Shown here one piece after another: positions 22,684-30,516 of a stretch of 39,010 bases of DNA. The position numbers and the translations under genes were made by a program. The first letter of the stretch is position 1, and each line of letters opens with the position of its first letter. Source of the stretch: an uncultured Ruminococcus sp. (lineage in GTDB: Bacteria; Bacillota; Clostridia; Oscillospirales; Ruminococcaceae); the NCBI GenBank assembly GCA_902783005.1, contig CACZPI010000110.1, forward strand, positions 1 through 39,010, given 5' to 3'. The notes under the pieces were generated by a model, which was not told where the DNA came from, searched no databases, and worked only from the letters and a program-made list of their open reading frames with translations.

Positions 22684-22872
22684 AGGATCCCGCAGGATCC
22701 TCAGACTGTCGAAAAAGTGTCGCAGACACTTTTTCAGGGGGTGTGGGGGCGAAGCCCCCACAGATACTCCCCTCCCCGCGTGCGGGGAGGGGGCAGGGGG
22801 AGGGGCGGCTCTCAGTATGCCTTCCCCGAAAAGACTTTTTTGACAAGCTCAGGATCCCGCAGGATCCTGCGG
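22684..22872. repeat. interspersed intergenic repeat, copy 2, bracketed by an 18-bp direct repeat
   Basis: The 18-mer AGGATCCCGCAGGATCCT stands at 22684-22701 and again at 22851-22868. The right copy lies in the 16-bp palindrome CCGCAGGATCCTGCGG (22857-22872). Between them are a 10-bp stem GAAAAAGTGT/ACACTTTTTC (22711-22735) and the body shared with 10981-11100: the GGGGGC/GCCCCC stem, CCCCTCCCCGC/GCGGGGAGGGG (22769-22792), a G-rich run, TTTTTTGACAAGCTCAG. The stretch carries no gene. It separates ylmH from divIVA and could attenuate or insulate transcription. Confidence 0.75.
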
Positions 22873-22913
22873 CAATAAGCAAAAAGAAAGAAAATAATAC
22901 GAGGTGACGCGTT

Positions 22914-23585
22914 ATGTTAACTGCAAAGGACATCAGAGAGCTGAGATTCGAGAAGGCTGCATGGGGCTACCGTCCGGAGGATATTGATGAATTCCTCGGC
23001 AAGCTCGAAGCGACCTTCCAGGAAATCGACAACGAGCGCGAGGATTCCAACCACAAGATCCAGATCCTCGCGGATAAGGTGCGCGAGTACATGAAGGACG
23101 AGGAGGCCATCAAGGATGCCCTGCTCGGCGCACAGAAGGAAGGCCACCGTGCGATCGTTGACGCGCAGGAGAAGGCCGACCAGATCATTGCAAAGGCCAA
23201 GGAGGAGGCTGCCGTCCTGATCGACGAGGCCACCGTCCAGCATGAGGAGCTCATGGAAAAGAACCGCGCTGAGCTCGCCGCAGAGCGCCAGGCATTGGTG
23301 AATGCCCGCAAGATGGTTGCAGATTTCAAGCGTCAGCTCTTCGACATGTACAAGGGTCACCTCGAAATGATCTCGGCAATGCCCGATGAGGATTCCACAG
23401 ATCTGCCGACGCAGGAAGAAGCCGAGGAGATCGTGAAGGAGACCGTCGCCTCCGACGATCCGTTTGCAACCTCCCAGTTCTCCTCCCGTGTTGTACGCGA
23501 TGCATATGAGAATGAGCAGCCTGCTGCTGCACAGGATACCACCTTCGGGGAGACCGGTGCCGCTCAGGAGAATCCGGCTGACTGA
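22914..23585 (+). CDS. divIVA: DivIVA-family coiled-coil protein
   Basis: Membrane-curvature-sensing scaffold for division and polar growth. The 223-residue protein has the N-terminal DivIVA lipid-binding domain (LTAKDIRELRFEKAAWGYRPEDIDEFL), then long heptad-type coiled coil (about 28-155) rich in Glu, Lys and Ala, and an acidic, disordered tail. GAGGTG precedes the ATG. ileS follows after 33 bp. Confidence 0.95.
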   Translation: MLTAKDIRELRFEKAAWGYRPEDIDEFLGKLEATFQEIDNEREDSNHKIQILADKVREYMKDEEAIKDALLGAQKEGHRAIVDAQEKADQIIAKAKEEAAVLIDEATVQHEELMEKNRAELAAERQALVNARKMVADFKRQLFDMYKGHLEMISAMPDEDSTDLPTQEEAEEIVKETVASDDPFATSQFSSRVVRDAYENEQPAAAQDTTFGETGAAQENPAD

Positions 23586-23618
23586 TCCACAGAAAAGAGA
23601 GAAAGGAACTGACCACCC

Positions 23619-26402
23619 ATGGCACAGGATTTTAAGAATACCATGAACATGCCGCAGACGGAATTCCCGATGCGAGGCAACCTGCCCAAGCGTGAGCCGG
23701 ATGTGCTCGCGAAGTGGGAGACCGAGCGGCTGTATGATCTGATGATGCAGAAGAATGCCGGCAAGCCGTCCTTTATGTTCCACGACGGCCCGCCGTATGC
23801 AAACGGTACCATTCACATCGGCACCGCCCTGAATAAGGTGCTCAAGGACATCATCTTCAAGCAGAAGAATATGACCGGCCATTATGCACCGTATGTGCCC
23901 GGCTGGGACACCCACGGCCTGCCGATCGAGCTCAAGGCACTCAAGGAGATCGGCGTGGAAAACGGCGCCATTCCGCCGATTGAGCTGCGCCGCGCCTGCA
24001 AGGACTTTGCACTGACCCATGTGGAAAACCAGAAGCGCCAGTTCAAGCGTCTGGGTACCATTGCAGACTACGATCATCCGTATCTGACCCTGCGTCCGGA
24101 ATATGAGGCACGTCAGATCGAGGTATTCGGCAAGATGATGCAGGACGGCTATCTGTACAAGGGCCTCAAGCCCGTGTACTGGTGCCCTGACTGCAATACT
24201 GCCCTGGCTGAGGCAGAGATCGAGTACGAGAACGATCCGTGCCGTTCCATCTATGTCAAGTTCCGCGTGACCGACGACAAGGGCATGTTCACGAAGCTCG
24301 GCCTGGATCTGGACAAGGTCTTCTTCGTGATCTGGACGACCACGACCTGGACCATTCCCGGCAACCTGGCGATCTGCCTGGGTCCGGAGTACAATTACAC
24401 CCTCGTGAAGGTCGGCGACGAATATTACGTCATGGCCGATGAGCTGGTCAAGACCGTGATGGAGACTGCCGGCATCACCGATTACACCACCGACCACATC
24501 TTCACCGGTGCAGAGCTTGAGGGCATGAAGACCAGGCACCCGCTGTATGACAGACCGTCCCCGATCATTGTGGGCGACCATGTCACGCTTGAAAGCGGTA
24601 CCGGCTGCGTTCACACCGCTCCCGGCTACGGCGTGGAGGACTTTGAGGTCTGCAAGAATTATGACGACATCGGCATCATTGTCTGCGTCGATTCCAAGGG
24701 CTACCAGACGGCGGAGGCAGGCGAATTCGAGGGCCTCGATACCAATGAGGCCAACAAGAAGATCGCCGAGCGCCTTGTCGAAGAGGGCGCAATGCTTGCG
24801 ATGCAGAACATCGAGCATCAGTACCCGCACTGCTGGCGCTGCCATTCTCCGATCATCTACCGCGCGACCGAGCAGTGGTTCTGCTCCGTGGCCGGCTTCA
24901 AGGAGGATGCCGTCAAGGCCATCGGTGATGTCAAGTGGATCCCGGAATGGGGCGAGGACAGAATCAAGGGCATGGTGCGCGACCGCTCCGACTGGTGCAT
25001 TTCCCGTCAGAGAACCTGGGGCGTTCCGATCCCGGTCGTTTACTGCAAGGACTGCCACAAGGCCATTGCAACCGATGCTACCATCAAGTCCATTGCCGAC
25101 GTCTTCCGCAAGGAGGGTTCGGATGCATGGTGGACAAAGGATGTTTCCGAGCTGATCCCGGCCGATACAGCGTGCGAATGCGGCTGCAGGGAATTCACCA
25201 AGGAATATGACATCATGGATGTCTGGTTCGATTCCGGCGTTTCCCATACGGCTGTTCTGGACAATTACGACGAGCTGACCTGGCCGGCTGACCTCTATCT
25301 GGAGGGCGCCGATCAGTACAGAGGCTGGTTCCAGTCCTCTCTGCTGACCTCCGTTGTCTACAAGGGCACCGCTCCCTACAAGTCCGTCTGCACCCACGGC
25401 TGGGTCGTTGACGGCGAAGGCAAGGCCATGCACAAGTCCCTTGGCAACGGTATCGCTCCGGAGGAGATCATTGAGCAGTACGGCGCGGACATTCTGCGTC
25501 TGTGGGTGGCTTCCTCCGATTATCACAGCGACATCCGCATTTCCAAGGATATTCTGAGCCAGCTTTCGGATCAGTACAGAAAGATCCGCAACACCGCCAA
25601 GTATATCCTCGGCAACTTCTCCGACGGCGAGACCCGCTTTGATCCGGACAAGGATCTGGTTTCCATCGACGCACTCGAGGAGCTTGACAAGTGGATCCTC
25701 ATGCGCCTTGACGAGGTCACCGAGAAGGTGAATGCCGGCTACGAGGCCTATGATTTCCATGTGGTATTCCACACGATCCACAATTTCTGCACCGTCGATC
25801 TGTCGAGCTTCTACCTCGACATCATCAAGGATCGCCTGTACTGCGAGAAGGTCGATGCACCGACCCGCCGTGCAGCACAGACGGCAATGTATATTGTCCT
25901 CGATTCCCTCACCAGACTGGTTGCTCCGATCCTGAGCTTCACCGGCGAGGAGATCTGGCAGAATCTGCCGCATAAGGCTTCCGACAATGCACAGAGCGTC
26001 TTCCTCAACGACTTCAACGGCGAGACCGGCATTCAGGCCGACGACGCCTTCCGGTCGAAGTGGGCAGAGATCTATGCAGTGCGCGAGACCGTCAACAAGG
26101 CACTCGAAGCCAAGCGTGCCGAGAAGGTCATCGGCAAGTCGCTCGAAGCCAAGGTCATCCTGACCGTGGCAGACGAGGAGACCGCCGCACGCCTGGGCAG
26201 CTACAGCGAGCTGAAGGATGTCTTCATCGTTTCGGCTGTTGAGGTCGCAGCCGGCGCTGTGACAAGCGAATCCGGCATGGATGTGACGATCGAGAAGGCT
26301 CCCGGCGAGAAGTGCGAGCGCTGCTGGTGCTATTCCGAGGAGGTCGGCAAGATCACGCTGCACCCGACGCTTTGCAAGCGCTGCGCGTCTGTGATCGGCT
26401 GA
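23619..26402 (+). CDS. ileS: isoleucyl-tRNA synthetase
   Basis: Charges tRNA-Ile in the cytosol. The 927-residue protein is a bacterial type I enzyme. The HIGH motif reads HIGT (66-69) in PYANGTIHIGTALNK, and the KMSKS loop reads AMHKS (603-607) in GKAMHKSLGNG. The CP1 editing domain shows WTTTTWTIPGN and HTAPGYGVEDF. The C-terminal zinc site is C899-x2-C902 ... C919-x2-C922. There is no T-box leader: only 33 bp separate it from divIVA, so regulation by uncharged tRNA is not visible here. A terminator follows at 26420. Confidence 0.97.
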   Translation: MAQDFKNTMNMPQTEFPMRGNLPKREPDVLAKWETERLYDLMMQKNAGKPSFMFHDGPPYANGTIHIGTALNKVLKDIIFKQKNMTGHYAPYVPGWDTHGLPIELKALKEIGVENGAIPPIELRRACKDFALTHVENQKRQFKRLGTIADYDHPYLTLRPEYEARQIEVFGKMMQDGYLYKGLKPVYWCPDCNTALAEAEIEYENDPCRSIYVKFRVTDDKGMFTKLGLDLDKVFFVIWTTTTWTIPGNLAICLGPEYNYTLVKVGDEYYVMADELVKTVMETAGITDYTTDHIFTGAELEGMKTRHPLYDRPSPIIVGDHVTLESGTGCVHTAPGYGVEDFEVCKNYDDIGIIVCVDSKGYQTAEAGEFEGLDTNEANKKIAERLVEEGAMLAMQNIEHQYPHCWRCHSPIIYRATEQWFCSVAGFKEDAVKAIGDVKWIPEWGEDRIKGMVRDRSDWCISRQRTWGVPIPVVYCKDCHKAIATDATIKSIADVFRKEGSDAWWTKDVSELIPADTACECGCREFTKEYDIMDVWFDSGVSHTAVLDNYDELTWPADLYLEGADQYRGWFQSSLLTSVVYKGTAPYKSVCTHGWVVDGEGKAMHKSLGNGIAPEEIIEQYGADILRLWVASSDYHSDIRISKDILSQLSDQYRKIRNTAKYILGNFSDGETRFDPDKDLVSIDALEELDKWILMRLDEVTEKVNAGYEAYDFHVVFHTIHNFCTVDLSSFYLDIIKDRLYCEKVDAPTRRAAQTAMYIVLDSLTRLVAPILSFTGEEIWQNLPHKASDNAQSVFLNDFNGETGIQADDAFRSKWAEIYAVRETVNKALEAKRAEKVIGKSLEAKVILTVADEETAARLGSYSELKDVFIVSAVEVAAGAVTSESGMDVTIEKAPGEKCERCWCYSEEVGKITLHPTLCKRCASVIG

Positions 26403-26419
26403 GTAACGTAAACACACAG

Positions 26420-26449
26420 AAACGGCTTGTTCTCATGCAAGCCGTTTTT
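26420..26449 (+). terminator. intrinsic terminator after ileS
   Basis: A 10-bp stem AAACGGCTTG (26420-26429) / CAAGCCGTTT (26438-26447) with an 8-nt loop and a T-rich run (TTTTTGGGTTTT). It stands between ileS and lspA, so lspA expression may depend on read-through, since no separate promoter was found. Confidence 0.8.
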
Positions 26450-26473
26450 GGGTTTTGAGAAAGGAGAATGCCT

Positions 26474-26983
26474 GTGCTGCTGGTATCGCTTTTGTGCATC
26501 CTTGCCATTGCCGGCACCGACCAGCTCATTAAGGTCTGGATCGTGCGGAATATGGCGCTTTATGAAGACAGACCGTTTTTGCAGATCGGAAATCTCGACC
26601 TGCTGCATCTGCATTACATCCAGAATGACGGCTCGGCATTTTCGAGCTTTGCCGGACAGCGGGTGCTGCTGCTGACGATAACGACGCTGGGAACGGTCGT
26701 AGCGGCCTACTTACTGGTGAAATACGGCCGCAGGCGTCCTGTCCCTTTCTGGTGCCTGACTGCCATCATCGGCGGCGGCATCGGCAATATGATCGACCGC
26801 ATCTTCCGCGGGGGACTGGTCGTGGATTACCTCGATGTACAGCTCTTTGAGTTTGCCGTGTTCAATTTCGCTGACTGCTTCGTGACGGTCGGAACGATCG
26901 TGCTGATGATCTACATTATTTTCTTCATGGACAAGGACAAAAAGCCCGGCAAAGCGCAGGAGAATGCCCATGACAAGGCATGA
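26474..26983 (+). CDS. lspA: signal peptidase II (lipoprotein signal peptidase)
   Basis: Integral membrane aspartic protease that cleaves lipoprotein signal peptides. About four membrane segments are visible. The catalytic aspartates are Asp118 in GGLVVDYLD and Asp134 in FNFADCF, with GNMIDR before them. The GTG at 26474 is preferred as start: AAAGGAG (26460-26466) lies 7 bp before it but only 1 bp before the ATG at 26468. The end overlaps rluD by 14 bp. Confidence 0.93.
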   Translation: MLLVSLLCILAIAGTDQLIKVWIVRNMALYEDRPFLQIGNLDLLHLHYIQNDGSAFSSFAGQRVLLLTITTLGTVVAAYLLVKYGRRRPVPFWCLTAIIGGGIGNMIDRIFRGGLVVDYLDVQLFEFAVFNFADCFVTVGTIVLMIYIIFFMDKDKKPGKAQENAHDKA

Positions 26984-27878
26984 GCTGGTATTCCCGCCGG
27001 AGGCAGAGGGACAGCGCCTGGACAAATGGATCGCGTCACTCGACATCGGCCTGACGCGATGTGCGGTACAAGGGCTGATCGCTGCGGCACATGTCACCGT
27101 GGACGGCAGCCCCGTCCCGAAGAACTGCCGCCCGAAGGCAGGCGCACAGATCACGGTCGAGGTGCCGCCGCCGGAGGAAATCGAGATCATTCCGCAGGAT
27201 ATTCCGCTCGATATTGTCTATGAGGACGACGATCTGCTGGTCGTCAACAAGCCCAAGGGCATGGTCGTGCATCCCGCGGCGGGCAATTACGATGAAACGC
27301 TCGTCAATGCCTTGATGTTCCACTGCAAGGGCAGCCTGTCCGGGATCAACGGCGTCATTCGCCCGGGCATTGTCCACCGCATCGACAAGAATACCTCCGG
27401 GCTTCTGATCGTGGCCAAGAATGACACGGCGCACCAGGGGCTTGCCGCGCAGATCAAGGCGCATTCCTTCACGCGGGAATATGAGGCGATCGCGGTCGGG
27501 CATTTCCGGGAGGAGAGCGGCACGGTGGATGCCCCGATCGGGCGGCATCCGGTGGATCGCAAGAAAATGTGCGTGACCGACAGAAACAGCAAGGAAGCCG
27601 TGACGCATTACCAGGTGCTCCGGCAGTTTGCGGGGACGGCGCATATCCTGTGCCGTCTGGAAACGGGCAGAACGCACCAGATCCGCGTGCATATGGCATA
27701 CATCGGCCATCCGCTGTACGGGGATGATGTCTACGGCAAGGCCGTGAAGGGGACGCAGGGACAATGCCTGCATGCGCGGAAGATCGGATTTATCCATCCC
27801 GCGACGGGGGAATATCTGGAATTTGAACGAGAGGCACCGGCCTATTTTCAGAAGCTGCTGCGGAAAATGGAGGACTGA
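26970..27878 (+). CDS. rluD: RluD/RluC-type pseudouridine synthase
   Basis: Isomerises uridines of 23S rRNA. The 302-residue protein has an N-terminal S4 domain (EGQRLDKWIASL...VTVDG) and the catalytic domain with Asp139 in GIVHRIDKNTSGLL. Further motifs are VVNKPKGMVVHPA and ETGRTHQIRVHMA, with GHPLYGDDVYG after that. The ATG at 26970 is preferred over the one at 26964, because AGGAG then has a spacing of 7 bp. The exact target positions of Firmicutes paralogues vary, so the symbol denotes the family. Confidence 0.93.
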   Translation: MTRHELVFPPEAEGQRLDKWIASLDIGLTRCAVQGLIAAAHVTVDGSPVPKNCRPKAGAQITVEVPPPEEIEIIPQDIPLDIVYEDDDLLVVNKPKGMVVHPAAGNYDETLVNALMFHCKGSLSGINGVIRPGIVHRIDKNTSGLLIVAKNDTAHQGLAAQIKAHSFTREYEAIAVGHFREESGTVDAPIGRHPVDRKKMCVTDRNSKEAVTHYQVLRQFAGTAHILCRLETGRTHQIRVHMAYIGHPLYGDDVYGKAVKGTQGQCLHARKIGFIHPATGEYLEFEREAPAYFQKLLRKMED

Positions 27879-27881
27879 AGC

Positions 27882-28703
27882 ATGTTTGAGGATCCCGGAA
27901 AAATCTGTATCATCACTGATCTCGACGGCACCTTCCTGCCCAGGAGCAAAAAGCCGCTGCCGCAGGATCTTGCGGCCGTGCGCCGGTTTGAAGCCGCGGG
28001 CGGGCTGTTTACCATTGCGACCGGACGCACCGTGCAGGCTTCGCGCCGGTACCCGGAGGAGCTTGGACTCAAAAGTCCCATGATCGTTTTCAACGGCGCC
28101 GGGATCTATGATGCCGCGGCGGAAAAGCTCGTCTTCATGCATCCGCTTCCCGATACCGCCTGCGCCATGACAAAGCAGATCCTTGCGGACAATCCCCATG
28201 CCGGGGGCGAGGTGCTGTGCGCGGATTCGACCTGGGTCGTCAACAATACCCCCCATGAGCAGGAGCATGTCCGCATCTGCGGCATCATCCCGGAATACGG
28301 CACCCCCGACGAGGTGCAGGGCACCTGGCTCAAGGTGCTCTTTGCGATGGATCCGGAGCAGATCCCCGCATTCATCGCGTACATCGACGCGCAGCACTTC
28401 CCGGATGTGGATTTTATCCGCTCTGATAAGCGCTTCTATGAGATGCTCCCCAAGGGCGTTTCCAAGGGCTCTGCATTGACAGCCTACCGGAAGCTCCCCG
28501 GCATGGAGGGATTTACCTTCATTGCGGTCGGGGATTTTGACAATGATATTGAAATGCTGGATGCCGCCGATTATGCCGTCTGCCCGCAGAATGCGGCAGA
28601 TTCCGCCAAGGCGCATGCCGACCTGGTGCTGTCCCGCACCTGTGAGGAGGGCACCATGGCCGAGCTGATCGACCGGATCCTGGCAGGAAAGGAGACAGCA
28701 TGA
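27882..28703 (+). CDS. Cof-type HAD-superfamily phosphatase
   Basis: A 273-residue protein with the HAD motif ITDLDGT (nucleophile Asp13, acid Asp15), the second motif FTIATGR, the Cof-type cap domain in the middle, and the C-terminal SKGSAL and VGDFDNDIEML motifs, so it is probably an active sugar-phosphate or nucleotide phosphatase. The substrate cannot be read from the sequence. GGAGGA lies at the end of rluD, 8 bp before the ATG, and its end overlaps the next gene as ATGA. Confidence 0.9.
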   Translation: MFEDPGKICIITDLDGTFLPRSKKPLPQDLAAVRRFEAAGGLFTIATGRTVQASRRYPEELGLKSPMIVFNGAGIYDAAAEKLVFMHPLPDTACAMTKQILADNPHAGGEVLCADSTWVVNNTPHEQEHVRICGIIPEYGTPDEVQGTWLKVLFAMDPEQIPAFIAYIDAQHFPDVDFIRSDKRFYEMLPKGVSKGSALTAYRKLPGMEGFTFIAVGDFDNDIEMLDAADYAVCPQNAADSAKAHADLVLSRTCEEGTMAELIDRILAGKETA

Positions 28704-29227
28704 AGATCCTGAATATCCACGGCTACGGCGGCAGTCCGGAAAACGGCTTCTACCATGCATTGCGGGAATACGGCGTTTCGGAGATCATCTCGCCCGGATT
28801 TGACTACGACCGGCAGTCGCCCGGCGCGGTCTGGATCCAGCTCAATGCCCTCTTTGACCGGGAGCAGCCGGATGCGGTCACGGGTTCGAGCCTCGGCGGC
28901 TATTACGCGGCGCTGCTCAGCGCTGTCAAGGGCATCCGCGCCCTGCTGGTCAATCCCTGTCTCATCCCGCAGCTCACGCTTCCGCGGCTCGGCTTCCGGG
29001 AACGCAGCTTCATCCGCGAATACATGCAGCTCGGGGCGCATCTGGGCGTGCTGAAAAATGCCTATGCCATTCTCGGCGGGCAGGATGATGTGGTCGATTA
29101 CCATGATTTCACGCGCTTCCTGCTGCCGGAGGGACACTGCATCATTGTTCCCGACGGCGGCCACAGGGGCTCCTCGCTGCCGCTGACGGATCTGCTGCGC
29201 AGCTACGGCGACACATTCTTTGGATAA
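28700..29227 (+). CDS. small alpha/beta hydrolase, YqiA/UPF0227-like
   Basis: A 175-residue cytosolic alpha/beta hydrolase of the YqiA type. It begins MKILNIHGYGGSPEN and has the nucleophile Ser64 in GSSLGGYYA, an acidic pair Asp129/Asp130 in GGQDDVVDY and His155 in PDGGHRG. This is a complete triad at the distances usual for this short family. The substrate is unknown. The start overlaps the HAD gene stop (ATGA), so the two are translationally coupled. Confidence 0.88.
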   Translation: MKILNIHGYGGSPENGFYHALREYGVSEIISPGFDYDRQSPGAVWIQLNALFDREQPDAVTGSSLGGYYAALLSAVKGIRALLVNPCLIPQLTLPRLGFRERSFIREYMQLGAHLGVLKNAYAILGGQDDVVDYHDFTRFLLPEGHCIIVPDGGHRGSSLPLTDLLRSYGDTFFG

Positions 29228-29242
29228 TATTTGCCTGCCTGC

Positions 29243-29271
29243 TTGCATTCTGCCGGAAGATGTGCTATAAT
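29243..29271 (+). promoter_or_regulatory. promoter of the leucine-rich-repeat gene
   Basis: TTGCAT (29243-29248), a 17-bp spacer and TATAAT (29266-29271). The ribosome binding site GAGGAGGA begins two bases after the -10 box and the ATG stands at 29286, so the leader would be only about 8 nt long if transcription starts 6-7 bp after the -10 box. Confidence 0.75.
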
Positions 29272-29285
29272 AGAGGAGGATTCGT

Positions 29286-30443
29286 ATGAGAGCGATCCCG
29301 GAAAATCCCGATCCGAATACATTTTACCGGCCGGATCACTTTGAGGACAGCCGGGAATTAGCAGTACCTGCGGGCTACCATGCCATTGCCACGGATGCCT
29401 TTGCAGAGTGCCCCTGCGAGCATATCCATATTCCCCGGACGGTCACGAAGATCAAAAGCGATGCCTTCGGGAAATGTCCGCATCTGGAAAGGATCACCGT
29501 GGATCCCCTTAATCCGGTCTATACGGCCAAAGACGGCATTCTCTACGAACGCTGGACGAAGACACTGTTTTATTGTCCCCCGTGCATTGAACGGGTGGAG
29601 GTGCCGCGGCACATCCGCAGCATCGGGCACAGCGCCTTCCGGAACAGCCATGCCCTCCGGGAGGTCATTCTGCCGGACAAGCTGCGTGAGATCCGGCCGT
29701 TTGCCTTCGACAGCTGCACGGCATTGCAGGAGATCCGCATTCCGCCGGAGATCCGGGAGATCTGGGGAACTGCCTTTTCGCATTCCGGGCTGACGCATCT
29801 TGAGCTGCCGCCGGTGCGCTGCATCAATATCGCTGCATTTGCCGGCTGCAAGTCGCTCGAATCCGTCACCATTGCAGAGGGGACACAGCTGATCGACAGA
29901 CTGGCCTTCAATAACTGCACCGCGCTCCGGCATGTCACACTCCCGGAATCCGTGGTCATGATCGACGCAGGCGCCTTCGGACTGGATACGGCGCTCACCG
30001 GATTGCAGATCCGCTCCTATGTGCAGGTGCATGATTCGGCGCTGCGCCATGTGGGAGGCATCCGGATGGAATGGAACGGGCATGTCTATGCCTTTGCGCC
30101 CGGGGATGAACCCACGGAAACCCTGCGCAGGCGCATTTCCGGGGAGCTGTATGGCGAAATGCGCGACGCCATGCTCACGGCGATGCTGCATGCGGGACAC
30201 CGGGGCGCCGCGGAATGGATCCGCGAACACCGGGATTATATCGCCCGCCGCATTACCGCAGGTGATATTCAGGCTGTGGAGCTTATGATGCAGTACCCGG
30301 GGATGTTTGACAGGACAAGCCTTGACGAGAGCATCCAGCTTGCCATAGAGCAGGAGCAGTACGAGATCCAGGCCATGCTCATGCGCTTCAAGAATGAAAC
30401 GCCCGGCCTGTATGAGGGCACCGCAGACGATCTGCGGCTTTAA
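29286..30443 (+). CDS. BspA-type leucine-rich-repeat protein without signal peptide
   Basis: A 385-residue protein. Residues about 28-260 carry eight or so LRR_5 (BspA-type) units of about 23 residues with the pattern 'I...AF..C..L..I..P..V..I' (DAFGKCPHLERITV, SAFRNSHALREVIL, FAFDSCTALQEIRI, LAFNNCTALRHVTL). From about 275 there is a helical domain without LRRs (SGELYGEMRDAMLTAMLHAGH...) with an ankyrin-like helix-pair flavour near 300-370 (AAEWIREHRDYIARRI, VELMMQYPGMFD). No signal peptide or wall anchor is seen, unlike the usual surface BspA proteins, so it is probably cytosolic. Its role is unknown; family members are mostly binding proteins. It has its own promoter. Confidence 0.85.
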   Translation: MRAIPENPDPNTFYRPDHFEDSRELAVPAGYHAIATDAFAECPCEHIHIPRTVTKIKSDAFGKCPHLERITVDPLNPVYTAKDGILYERWTKTLFYCPPCIERVEVPRHIRSIGHSAFRNSHALREVILPDKLREIRPFAFDSCTALQEIRIPPEIREIWGTAFSHSGLTHLELPPVRCINIAAFAGCKSLESVTIAEGTQLIDRLAFNNCTALRHVTLPESVVMIDAGAFGLDTALTGLQIRSYVQVHDSALRHVGGIRMEWNGHVYAFAPGDEPTETLRRRISGELYGEMRDAMLTAMLHAGHRGAAEWIREHRDYIARRITAGDIQAVELMMQYPGMFDRTSLDESIQLAIEQEQYEIQAMLMRFKNETPGLYEGTADDLRL

Positions 30444-30516
30444 TCACACCAGATGCAGCCCATTGCGGCTGTCTGATCTGCCGTGAGGCAGAGAAATCAT
30501 AGATGGAGGTATACTC
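30421..30516 (+). promoter_or_regulatory. three stem-loops ahead of the transketolase genes
   Basis: Stem CCGCAGA/TCTGCGG (30421-30437) overlaps the last codons of the LRR gene; CAGCC/GGCTG (30456-30471) and CTGCC/GGCAG (30478-30491) follow, then ATGGAGG and the start. The first one, followed by CTTTAAT, could act as a weak terminator. No convincing promoter for the transketolase genes was found in this 73-bp gap. Confidence 0.4.

Noticed and set aside
23586-23618. T-box leader for ileS
   Set aside because: Only 33 bp between divIVA and ileS; no room for a T-box and no TGGNACC-type sequence.
22917-26417. Very long open frame (about 1166 codons) on the minus strand
   Set aside because: It lies wholly antisense to divIVA and ileS, which have full family motifs. 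It results from GC-rich, biased codon use of those genes; no ribosome binding site or recognisable domain.
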